Positions 48,720 to 58,800 of a stretch of 64,000 nt of DNA are shown here, piece after piece. Numbering within the stretch: position 1 is the stretch's first letter; each line of letters opens with the position of its first letter. This stretch comes from JAWPMT01 sp965267435 (lineage in GTDB: Bacteria; Bacteroidota; Bacteroidia; Cytophagales; Cyclobacteriaceae). The notes below the pieces were generated by a model. That model searched no databases, was not told the DNA's origin, and saw only the letters and a program-made list of their open reading frames with translations. Made by a program: the position numbers and the translations under genes. The stretch lies in NCBI GenBank assembly GCA_965267435.1, contig OZ253960.1, positions 3,100,001 through 3,164,000 of the forward strand. Direction: 5' to 3'.

Positions 48720-48757
48720 AGCAATCGGCACCATGCGACCTCTCAGTTGGGATAAAG

Positions 48758-48948
48758 GCGCATACTTATAACGTTACCCAATCAATCGAACGCCTCGTTT
48801 CACCGCCCTTTTCTTCCCGTTCGGCAATAACATATCGTTGTTTGCAATATATCCCTTTAGCTTACAAGTTGGAACACTCCGTTGACATGAGAGTCTCTTA
48901 CACTATGAGCTTCTCTGTCGTAGGGAGTCCGGTTAGATAGACAAAAGA
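48758..48948 (+). repeat. Duplicated regulatory spacer upstream of array gene 10 (copy 1)
   Basis: This 191-bp block is clearly homologous to 55678-55871 upstream of gene 11. Shared words in order are GGCGCATAC, CCTTTTCTTCCCGTTCGGC (48807-48825), GCAATATAT, TAGCTTAC, CTCCGTTGACATGAG (ends 48891), GTCTCTT, GGAGTCCGGTTAG and TAGACAAAA just before the ATG. Conservation of non-coding sequence right up to the start codon suggests the promoter and leader were copied with the gene. GTTGACA at 48881 is a candidate -33 element, but no matching -7 box is convincing. Confidence 0.8.
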
Positions 48949-51900
48949 ATGACAACTTCTCCGCCAGGAAGCAGTAACCTTCATGCTGTTAGGTGCGAAT
49001 CTCCTAATGGTCATTTGAAAAAATTCATTGTCGTTGCCCAGGTAGCGTTCCTACTGACCAACTTGCTCTGCCATTCGGCCTTTGCGCAACTGGCAGGCTA
49101 TAGCTTCCGCAAACAGATTACCATAGACAACACCAAAGTTTCCGGAACAGCCGACCTCACAGATTTTCCGATTCTATTTAGCGTGACTGACGCGGCCCTA
49201 GCCTCTGTACCCAATGATGGCAATGTACAGAGTGCCAATGGTTACGACATTGCCTTCACTGCCTCGGATGGCACAACGGTCCTGGACCACGAAATTGATT
49301 CCTACGACCCGGCTACTGGTACATTGATTGCTTGGATACGGATTCCAACACTTAGTTATAATGTCGATACGGACATCTATATGTACTATGGCGCTTTAGT
49401 ATCTGCCGATCCTTCTGCAACTGGTACCTGGGATAGTAACTTCAAGGGCGTATGGCATTTGGATGAGGACATGACTGATGAGGCGACGACTGGCCAGCAT
49501 GATGATGCCACCTCATATGGGTTTGATGGAGACCAACGCGGGAATGTTGAAATTGCCGCCAAGATTGGCAATGGCCAGGACTTTGATGGTGATGACTACA
49601 TAGGGATTGGCAATCCTCTTGACGGAGCTGCCACGGGAACGATTTCCGCATGGATCAGGCACGATGCCCTGACGGCGGTTAGGGAACGCTATGTTTCACT
49701 CGGCAGTGCAATGTTCATTCGCCATAATGGTACTAGCAGCATCGGCCAGTTGCAATTTGGCGTCAGGATCGGGGGAACGTACCAAAGTCTCAATATGAAT
49801 GGTGTCTTGTCTGCCAGTACCTGGCACTATGTGACCGGAACATGGGATGGCACAACACAACGCGTGTACTTGGACGGAGTGGAGATCGGCAGTCAAACGC
49901 CAGCAGGCACCATGGACGCCTCTACCGGCTCGAGCATCACAAGCGGCGGTGACCCCATAGACGGAATCATTGATGAAGCACGTGTATCCAATATCGCTCG
50001 TTCCGCTGACTGGATCGCTACCGAATATGCCAACCAAAATGATCCGTCCTCCTTCCATACTACAGGTAGTGAAGAGCTAGCACAAGCGCCTGGAAACATC
50101 TCAAGCAACCTCGCAGTATGGCTTAAGGCGGACCACGGTGCCTTCAATGGGAATTCACGTGCCTCAGATGGTACAGATCTCAACACATGGCAGGATCTGT
50201 CCCTGGTAAGAAGTAACCACGCCACCGATCAGGACTTTTTCTACGGCCCTCCGACCTTTAGAAACAATAGTAGCGACAACATCAATTTTAATCCTGTTGT
50301 CGATTTCAACGGGTCCAATGATGGATTGGACTACTTTGGAGATTACGTCTATTCTTCCGGCACCGGTATGACCTGGTTTGCTATCGTAGAACCTGATGAT
50401 GCCGTCTCGACAAAGACCAGACAGTTCGTCTTCGACTTTGGAACATTTGGTGATGAGGGATACGGGTTCTTTTATGGGGATGAGGAATTCGGTCAATACA
50501 CACCCGGACTTCATGGCGGAGCCACACATAATACTACGCACACTCGGGGTACAGAATCCACCATGGCGTCTATTGTTATCGATTTTGGCAACCAGCAAGA
50601 CGTGTATTTGGATGGCGCCGCAACGGCCACACTTTCGACAGCAATTACCACATCTCAACTGACCCTTGCCGAGATCGATGTTTGGCCTACCACATCCTCC
50701 TTTGGTGGACCCTTTGCACTGGGAGTGCAATCCTGGTACACCAATCGATCGAACGACAACGGAAGATTTCTTGATGGCAGCATTGCCGAGGTGATCGGAT
50801 ACGCGGGCGTACTCACTGCTACAGAAAGGAAACAAGTGGAAAGCTACCTGGGCATCAAGTACGGCCTGACGCTAGACAACACGGGCGGAGGCACCAATGG
50901 TGACTACATTGCTTCGGATGGAACGACCACTCTGTGGGACGCCTCAGCCAATAGCGCTTATCACAACGACGTTGCGGGCATCGGTCGTGACGACGCTGCG
51001 GGACTTGATCAGCAGAAATCGCTTGGCGCCAACTCAGATGCCATGATCATCATGGACAAGGGTGCGAGCTTCAGCAATGACAGGGACTACATCTTATGGG
51101 GCAACAACGACGGCGCACTCACCACCTCTACCAGCGGCGCATCGCCTGACTTTGTCAATATCCTCCAGAGAACGTGGAAGGCCGCTGTGACTGGCTCGCC
51201 TGGGACTGTGACATTGCGGGTTATCTATACCAATAGCGGCACTGCCACGGACTATGGCCTCCACCTTGACAGCGATGGGGACTTCACTTCTGGTGCAACC
51301 ACCTACACAGGCTCTTCTGTCAGCGGCGACACCATCACATTCGAGAACGTGACCATTAGCGATGGTGACTACTTCACGATGGGCTACGTGGCCCTACAGG
51401 GACCTGGGCCAAGAGGTCCTGGTGGTGTGGGGGACACAGATGGTACCACCAACTTGACCCTGTGGTTGGATGCCGGCTCATTGGGTTCCGGGTCGGTTGC
51501 GACATGGGAGGATCTGTCGGGCTATGGTAACAACGCCGTACAAGTTGGCAATGCTCCCACCTATACTTCTTCCTGGGGCGGCAATGGACTACCGGCGGTC
51601 GCCTTTGACGACACCAACAATGAGTACCTTTCTGTGACAGGCAATTCCGAAGTAAAGCCCACTGGCGCCCTTTCGGTTTTCATTGCCGGCAACTTCGACA
51701 GTAGCAGCGACACGTATGGAAGTTTGATCAATACCGCCTCCAATAACCTCTGGGAAGATGGATGGGGAATTGGCCTTGAGTCCACCACTGCTCTGCAGTA
51801 CTTTACTGATTGGAATGATCCGTACGGTCAGACGCGTCTCTCTCTCAATGCCGGGGTCGACGATCAAAAACACATCTATGGACTGGTCCATGCTAGCGGT

Positions 51901-54900
51901 ACAAGTACAGCGTACGAGGATGAGTCCTCAGGCACTTTCTCTCCCAGCACGCTGACATACCAGAATCCAAACGATGAGATCCTGATCGGTGCAGGTCCCG
52001 ACAATGCGGGAGCGGCCTATTTCATGACGGGAGAGATCGGCGAAATGATCCTGTACGATGTAGACCTTAACGTTCCTCAACGGATCATTCTCAACAATTA
52101 TCTCTCGGCGAAATATGACATCGCGCTATCTGCCAACGACCTGTATTCCCAAGATGACAATGTCAATGGTGATTTTGATTTCCATGTGGCCGGTATTGGG
52201 CGAGTAGATCCAAACTCCCATGATGACTCGCAAGGCAGTGGAATTGTGCGGATCTTCAACCCCACCAATCTCGACAACAACGAATTCCTGCTTTGGGGTT
52301 ATGACAATGGTACGGTGGAAGCCACAGAGACAGCTGATGTCCCAGCCGGTGTCGATTCGCGGCTCGTAGCTCAATGGCGTGTGAGTGAAGTGAACACCTC
52401 CGCAGCGGCCGTGGACGTAGGGAGTGTGGACATGGTGTTTGACCTGGACGGCCTGGGCAGCATAACGGCCTCGGACCTGGTATTGCTCGTAGATACGGAC
52501 AATGACGGAACGTTTGCCGATGAAACAACCATCACCGGCGCCAGCCATCAGGGTCAAACTTACTATTTGTTTACCGGTGTTTCGGCCCTCGCCGATGGGT
52601 ATCGATTCACTGTCGGCACCAGCGACAGGACGCAAACACCCCTCATTTCGGCTGCAAGTGGTTCTGATGGTCCGGGCGGTGTTGGATCCACCGATGGCAT
52701 TTCCGAGCTCAAGCTGTGGCTCGACGCCAGCACGATTACGGGTATTGCAGATGGCCTTGACATAACCGGTTGGTTAGATCTCTCTGGTTACGGCCATGAC
52801 GTAACCCTGGGAACGGCGCCAAACTATTCAGCCACTGGAGGGGGCAACTCCCAACCTGCTGTTACTTTTGATGGAAGCAACAACGAATCTCTGTCCGTGG
52901 CTGGTAACGCCGATATATTGCCAACCGACGAACTGTCCGTGTTTGTCGCCGGCAATTACGAGCCCGGCACCAGCGACAGTTGGGCAGGCCTCGTTTCCAC
53001 CGCTGATGACGCTGGTCGCAATGATGGCTGGGGTATTTCAGAAGACAATGCCACTGGCAATATGGCCTTTTGGCTCGACGATGTCGCCACAACCAGGACG
53101 ACACAGGCGATCACTTCAGGTACTGATGAAGTGTGGAGCGTTATATTCAACACCACCGACAATCTCGGTTACGGCTACAAGAGCGAAAGCGGTGGCAGCT
53201 TTGCTTTCGCTGGTCCCCTATCCTACGATGCAGGTCGCAACGATGATCTGCTTATAGGTAGCCTTCCCAATAACTCCGGAAGTCCGTTCTACTACATGTC
53301 AGGAGACATCTCGGAGATCATTGAATTTAATGTCGCCATCAATGATGCGCAAAGAATAATTATCAGCAACTATTTGGCTGCCAAGTATGGGGTGACGTTA
53401 TCGGCCAATGATGTCTATGACGAAGATGCTGGCGGTTATGATTTCGAGGTAGCCGGTATTGGGCAAGCAACAGGTGGCGACAATCATACCGACGCTAAGG
53501 GCACTGGGATCATCCGCATATTAGCTCCGGCTGCCCTCGATGACGGCGATTTCCTGATGTGGGGACATGACAATGGCGCCCTCACTGCCACCGAGACGAC
53601 GGACATCCCTACGGGGATTGACGCCAGGTTAGCACGAGTATGGAGAGCCAGCGAGACCGCTGACGTTGGAGCCATTGACATGGTCTGGGACCTTACCGAC
53701 ATCGGGGCAGACGATGCCCTGAATGTGAGGTTGTTGGTAGACACGGACAATGATGGTTTCTTCAACGATGAAACACCCATTTCAGGGGCCAGCCTACTCA
53801 GTGGTAATTCATTCATCTTCCCCGGCGTCACTGCCATCGAAGACAATGTACGGTTCACAATCGGCGTCATTCAACTGGCGCCCGGCAACGTATTGGCGGA
53901 CCTGGAGGTGTGGTTGCGGTCAGACCAAGGAACACAGGGTGGCGCGACGCTCACTGGATGGCAAGACCAGAGTGCCAACACCAATGATGCCACAGCCTCC
54001 GGCGACTTGCAATATATGGGAGCGGCCATCAACTACAATCCGGCTATAGACTTTGATGGGACGGGCGACTACTTGTCTACGACGACGACTTCCATCATTG
54101 GCAACGACGGAAATTACACGAAATATGCAGTGATTGTACCGCACGATCTCAGTACCACGAGGTCCATAGTAGCCAGTGATGCAAGTGGTAACCACGACCT
54201 TCGACAAACGAGTGCGGGTTTATTGCAACCTCGGCACAATTCCATAGGGATAAATAACATAGGCGGCATGGTTGAAAACCAGGTGCACATTGTCGGAGTG
54301 CGCTATTCCGGGACGAACAACTATACAATTGTCGATGGACGGTCCGTGCTAACTACAGGTACCGTGTCCTTCACCGATGGTGGATCTATCGAAATAGGGG
54401 GTAGGAATTCCGGCACAGGTCTGTTTGACGGATACATCGCAGAGACCGTGGTTTACAATGCTGCAAAGAGTGATGGCGCTGCTGACCAAATCGAGTCCTA
54501 CCTGGCAATGAAATACGGAATCACCCTCGACAACAGTGGTGGCGGTACGGAAGGGGATTACCTGGCAAGTAATGGCACCACCATATGGGATGCTGATTTG
54601 AATGCCGCTTATCACAATGATGTCATCGCCATTGGGAGAGATGACAATTCCGCACTCTACCAGCGCCAATCACGCACCCAGGACGATTCGCTACGAGTGT
54701 ATATAGATGCGCTCGCTGGCGACAATTCAACCAATTCCGGATCGATAAGTAACGACGTCTCGTTCCTGGTGATCGGGCACAATGGAGGCCTCCTGATGTC
54801 CGATGGGAGCGTAGACAGCGAGGCTCCTGCTGGGATCACATCCCGGATGGTCAGGGAGTGGAAGATCACCAATACCAACTTCACCGATCAATTCAGCCTC

Positions 54901-55650
54901 GAATTCGAATGGAAAGAGGTGGGCACCTTCAATATTGCTGATGTACGACTCCTGGTGGATGCTGATGGCGATTTTTCCAATGCTACCATTTACGGTCCGG
55001 CCGATGGCTTGACCTTCACCGAAGGTTCGATTATCGTAGGTGGGCTTACTTCCACGCACATTCCCGGGGGCACAAGCTATGTGACGCTAGCCTCTACGAG
55101 CGCAGGGACACCTCTGCCCATCGACCTTATGTCCTTTGATGCACAGGTAGTAGATGATGAACGTGCTGTGAAGCTGGACTGGTCCACAGCGTCGGAAACG
55201 GACAACGACTTCTTCGCTGTGGAAAGGTCTTACAACAATGTCGACTGGAAACCAATTTTGATCCTCCCGGGAGCTGGCACATCCAGTGAAATGATCGAAT
55301 ACCAGGCGTTTGATGAAGATCCTCTCTTCGGCCTCTCCTACTATCGACTGAAGCAGACAGACTTCGACGGAAAGTACACCTATTCAGATCTCCGACAGAT
55401 CACGATCGGAGAGTTTGAGAAGCAGATGACCGTCTACCCCAACCCTACAGAGGGCGAGCTCTTCGTGAAGGGTGACCCTGAAGAACTGGCAACGATCGAG
55501 GTTGTCTTCCTCTCCGGACAACGTGTCCAGGAAGGGCTGGTGATCAGAAGAGTAAGTCCCACAGAGATGAGGCTGGATGTATCGTCTTTGCCAACTGGCA
55601 TTTACACACTACGCACGCGCTCCAGATCCTGGAGGTTTATCAAGAGGTAA
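48949..55650 (+). CDS. Array gene 10: giant secreted DUF2341/LamG modular protein, A-B-B-A, T9SS
   Basis: 2233 aa. The start is supported by the conserved leader and by the near-identical first residues of gene 11 (MTTSPPGS against MKTSPPGT). The signal peptide ends AFA before QLAGYSF (~47). DUF2341-like ~47-150 and LamG-like ~160-375 follow. Modules begin near 385 (A), 833 (B), 1253 (B) and 1649 (A, cap variant), at nt ~50104, 51448, 52708 and 53896. The first A module is longer than usual, with an insert around residues 480-560 (DEGYGFFYGDEEFG). The B modules carry DSQGSGIVRIFN and DAKGTGIIRIL with DTDNDGTFADE and DTDNDGFFNDE loops. The cap module has QSRTQDDSLRVYIDALAGDN, as in genes 5 and 7. 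The fibronectin-III-like segment begins ~2054 (PLPIDLMSF) and the sorting domain ~2160 (MTVYPNPTEGELFVKG), differing from gene 9 at few positions. Confidence 0.88.
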   Translation: MTTSPPGSSNLHAVRCESPNGHLKKFIVVAQVAFLLTNLLCHSAFAQLAGYSFRKQITIDNTKVSGTADLTDFPILFSVTDAALASVPNDGNVQSANGYDIAFTASDGTTVLDHEIDSYDPATGTLIAWIRIPTLSYNVDTDIYMYYGALVSADPSATGTWDSNFKGVWHLDEDMTDEATTGQHDDATSYGFDGDQRGNVEIAAKIGNGQDFDGDDYIGIGNPLDGAATGTISAWIRHDALTAVRERYVSLGSAMFIRHNGTSSIGQLQFGVRIGGTYQSLNMNGVLSASTWHYVTGTWDGTTQRVYLDGVEIGSQTPAGTMDASTGSSITSGGDPIDGIIDEARVSNIARSADWIATEYANQNDPSSFHTTGSEELAQAPGNISSNLAVWLKADHGAFNGNSRASDGTDLNTWQDLSLVRSNHATDQDFFYGPPTFRNNSSDNINFNPVVDFNGSNDGLDYFGDYVYSSGTGMTWFAIVEPDDAVSTKTRQFVFDFGTFGDEGYGFFYGDEEFGQYTPGLHGGATHNTTHTRGTESTMASIVIDFGNQQDVYLDGAATATLSTAITTSQLTLAEIDVWPTTSSFGGPFALGVQSWYTNRSNDNGRFLDGSIAEVIGYAGVLTATERKQVESYLGIKYGLTLDNTGGGTNGDYIASDGTTTLWDASANSAYHNDVAGIGRDDAAGLDQQKSLGANSDAMIIMDKGASFSNDRDYILWGNNDGALTTSTSGASPDFVNILQRTWKAAVTGSPGTVTLRVIYTNSGTATDYGLHLDSDGDFTSGATTYTGSSVSGDTITFENVTISDGDYFTMGYVALQGPGPRGPGGVGDTDGTTNLTLWLDAGSLGSGSVATWEDLSGYGNNAVQVGNAPTYTSSWGGNGLPAVAFDDTNNEYLSVTGNSEVKPTGALSVFIAGNFDSSSDTYGSLINTASNNLWEDGWGIGLESTTALQYFTDWNDPYGQTRLSLNAGVDDQKHIYGLVHASGTSTAYEDESSGTFSPSTLTYQNPNDEILIGAGPDNAGAAYFMTGEIGEMILYDVDLNVPQRIILNNYLSAKYDIALSANDLYSQDDNVNGDFDFHVAGIGRVDPNSHDDSQGSGIVRIFNPTNLDNNEFLLWGYDNGTVEATETADVPAGVDSRLVAQWRVSEVNTSAAAVDVGSVDMVFDLDGLGSITASDLVLLVDTDNDGTFADETTITGASHQGQTYYLFTGVSALADGYRFTVGTSDRTQTPLISAASGSDGPGGVGSTDGISELKLWLDASTITGIADGLDITGWLDLSGYGHDVTLGTAPNYSATGGGNSQPAVTFDGSNNESLSVAGNADILPTDELSVFVAGNYEPGTSDSWAGLVSTADDAGRNDGWGISEDNATGNMAFWLDDVATTRTTQAITSGTDEVWSVIFNTTDNLGYGYKSESGGSFAFAGPLSYDAGRNDDLLIGSLPNNSGSPFYYMSGDISEIIEFNVAINDAQRIIISNYLAAKYGVTLSANDVYDEDAGGYDFEVAGIGQATGGDNHTDAKGTGIIRILAPAALDDGDFLMWGHDNGALTATETTDIPTGIDARLARVWRASETADVGAIDMVWDLTDIGADDALNVRLLVDTDNDGFFNDETPISGASLLSGNSFIFPGVTAIEDNVRFTIGVIQLAPGNVLADLEVWLRSDQGTQGGATLTGWQDQSANTNDATASGDLQYMGAAINYNPAIDFDGTGDYLSTTTTSIIGNDGNYTKYAVIVPHDLSTTRSIVASDASGNHDLRQTSAGLLQPRHNSIGINNIGGMVENQVHIVGVRYSGTNNYTIVDGRSVLTTGTVSFTDGGSIEIGGRNSGTGLFDGYIAETVVYNAAKSDGAADQIESYLAMKYGITLDNSGGGTEGDYLASNGTTIWDADLNAAYHNDVIAIGRDDNSALYQRQSRTQDDSLRVYIDALAGDNSTNSGSISNDVSFLVIGHNGGLLMSDGSVDSEAPAGITSRMVREWKITNTNFTDQFSLEFEWKEVGTFNIADVRLLVDADGDFSNATIYGPADGLTFTEGSIIVGGLTSTHIPGGTSYVTLASTSAGTPLPIDLMSFDAQVVDDERAVKLDWSTASETDNDFFAVERSYNNVDWKPILILPGAGTSSEMIEYQAFDEDPLFGLSYYRLKQTDFDGKYTYSDLRQITIGEFEKQMTVYPNPTEGELFVKGDPEELATIEVVFLSGQRVQEGLVIRRVSPTEMRLDVSSLPTGIYTLRTRSRSWRFIKR

Positions 55651-55677
55651 AGGACCCAAAAGCAGCTTGATTTACTT

Positions 55678-55871
55678 GGCGCATACATAAAAGGTTAATA
55701 AACGATCCGGAGCCGCTGTTCATCGACCTTTTCTTCCCGTTCGGCTAGAGTTTGTCATTATACGCAATATATCTATCTAGCTTACTCTTTGGAACGCTCC
55801 GTTGACATGAGGGTCTCTTCACCATAGGCTTCTCGTGACAATGTCGTTGGAGTCCGGTTAGCTAGACAAAA
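55678..55871 (+). repeat. Duplicated regulatory spacer upstream of array gene 11 (copy 2)
   Basis: This 194-bp counterpart of 48758-48948 has the same words in the same order: CCTTTTCTTCCCGTTCGGC at 55727-55745, GTTGACATGAG at 55801-55811, GAGTCCGGTTAG and then CTAGACAAAA before ATG 55872. The distance from the first of these to the start codon is 145 bp, against 142 bp in copy 1. Confidence 0.8.
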
Positions 55872-58800
55872 ATGAAAACTTCGCCGCCAGGAACGAACGT
55901 ACGAAACTCCTTTGCCCAAGCTGGGAGTCGTGCCTCTACGCGACCCATCATCCGCACCGCATTCCTCCTATTCTTGCTGATAGCTGTCTCAGGGCACTCA
56001 GTCCATGCACAGTTAGCGGGTTATAGCTTTCGCAAGCAGATCACGATACTCAATGGCCAGGTCTCTGGCGCTGCAGATCATGCCAATTTCCCAGTTCTGA
56101 TAAGCCATACGGATACTGACCTGCGTACCTTCCCCAACGGTGGTAACGTGCTGAACAGCAATGGCTATGACATCGCCTTTACGGCTGCCGATGGCGTCAC
56201 ACCTCTTGACTACCAACTAGAAAAATATACGGCCTCCACGGGCGCAATAGTCGTATGGGTGCGTGTCCCGCTGCTGGACTTCAACGACGACACGAACATC
56301 TACATGTATTACGGTAATGCCGACATCTCCACTGATCAGTCGTCTACAAGCACTTGGGACAGCAACTACACTGGGGTTTGGCATATGTCTGATGATCCAA
56401 GTGGAACAGCACCTCAGATCCCCGATGCAACCACTACAACGAACGACGGCACCGCCAATAACATGGAAGCGGGCGACCTGGTGACGGGTCAGCTCGGGGG
56501 TGCCTTGTCCTTCGATGGCGTCAACGAGTACGTAGACGTGGGCACATTGGGCAATTTCGGCTCCAGTCTCAGCGAGGGCACATTTCAATTCTGGATCAAT
56601 ACGACGCAAACAACCATCTTCTCGGCGATGGGAATTCTCAATGCAGCGAATGCCACCGCTATATTATGTGAGTTAAACAGCGTGCGACCATTCGGATCGG
56701 AATCCGTCGGCGATACGCGATTCTATGTTAGAGATAGTTCCAGTCCCTCGATACAGCAAAGGAGCGGATCAGATATTACCGGCTTCAACGATGGAGGCTG
56801 GCATCAAATTACCTACGTCAAAAGAACGGGTAATGGCGCCATTGATATCTACTTCGACGGTGTGGCCACCTCGGTCAGTGCTGATAACAAAGACCCCAAT
56901 ACCTTCAGTGATTTACAATACAGCATGGTACTAGGTGCACGCAACAACCGAAATACCATCGATCACTTCGGCAATTGCAGCCTGGATGAAGTAAGAATCT
57001 CCGACATCGCTCGATCGGGAGACTGGCTAACTACCGAATACAACAATCAAAACAGTCCTGGCACCTTCTACAGCCTGGGTGCCACCGAGACCATGATCGG
57101 TCCTGGAAGTATCACAGCCAACCTCGCGCTGTGGTTGAAGGCCGATCAAGCGGTAGATGGCTCACCGATTACGACATGGGGGGACTTCTCAGGAAATGCC
57201 TATCATGCCACACAGGCTGGAAGCGCCGACTACGCCACGCTGTCTAGTGACGTGCACAACTTCAATCCGGCGGTGTACTTCACCAATGGTGACAATGGTT
57301 ATTTCGAAACGAATCTCGATGACATTAAGGCCTCCTCGTACAACCTAATTGCGGTGGTAGAAAGGGACAATTCCAATTCTGACAACTACCTTTTGGGTAC
57401 CTACTGTACTGGATGCACCGCCAATCAGGGACTGCATTTTGGCTATCAGACCAATACTGCTGCGAGGCTGTCTCACTATGGTAACAACTTGAATGTCACT
57501 GTTAACGCATTTGACTCTCCTGAGACATCAGTGGCACTCATTCGCGGCGAGCTCAACACCGCCAGCGGCAAGACGATCTACGAACTTCGAGACGGAACAG
57601 CTCTCAGCAATACCGACGCCAACACCGCGACTGTAGCAGGTGGCACAGGGCATGTAGGCAAAGGTTTCGCAGGCTCAAGAGGATTCGAAGGTTATGCTTC
57701 GGAAATCCTGGCCTTCAGCTCGACACTGTCTGCCACAGAACTATCAAAGATCTATAGCTATCTGGCCATCAAGTACGGTTTCACCCTTGCGAGTGGCGAG
57801 AACTATGTCGCCTCAGACGGCACAGTCCTATGGAATGCGACGACGAACTCCAGCTATCACAGAGACGTAGCTGCCATAGGTCGTGACGACGCGTCCGCCC
57901 TATCGCAAGTGAAGTCCTTGAGCACCAGCAGTGATGCTATGATTATCATGGACAAGGGAAGCACGTTCACCAATGACCTCGACTTCATCCTCTGGGGTAA
58001 TGACAATGGCACGGCCATTTTCAGCACGACCAACCCCCACCCTGACTACAACAGTATACTTGGTAGGAACTGGAAAGTAGCCGTAAACGGCACACCGGGA
58101 AATGTCACGCTTCGGGTAATTCTCCCCAACAATGGCAACGCCTCCGAGCACGCGCTTCACGTGGATACGAATACAGACTTCACAAGTGGTGCTACCACGT
58201 ACGTGGCCTCAAGTGTCAGTGGGGATACGCTCACTTTCGACAACGTGTCACTTAGCCACAACAACTATTTCACCCTGGGCAAAGACTCTGGGTATCCCGG
58301 GGGCGTAAGCACCAACCTGACACTCTGGTTGCGAGCTGACTATGGGCTAAAAAATGGAGGCGTCGAAGTAAGCTCAGGGGCGATCGATGAATGGGAAAAC
58401 TATGCTGTCAATCCCAGCTTCAGCGAAGTTACCGTCAACAACGACAACCCGACCCTCGTGGCAAATGACATGAGCTATCAACCAGTGGTCTATTTCGACG
58501 GTGTTGATGACAACCTGATGAAGGCCAATGTGGATGCCGACGCCCTGTTTAGCGACCAAAACAATACCGTTTTTTACGTCGTACGCCGCTTACCGAAGGT
58601 CGCCACCGAAGTGCTGGCCGGATGGGAAAATGTCGGTGCAGCCCAACGAATGGGCTACTATGAAAACAGATCAGCGGGTACGATGCGTACGGATGTAGTA
58701 AGCACGAGCCTGGGAGGCACTACCGTCATCGAAAATGAGAATGCACTGATCGTCACTTACAATGACGCAACCACCGTCGACATTTACATCAATGGTGTCA

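Noticed and set aside
48881..48905. Sigma70-like promoter from TTGACA upstream of gene 10, with the equivalent before gene 11
   Set aside because: The downstream hexamers (TATGAG, ATAGGC) are poor and differ between the copies. Bacteroidota main sigma factors use a different -7 element, which I could not find.
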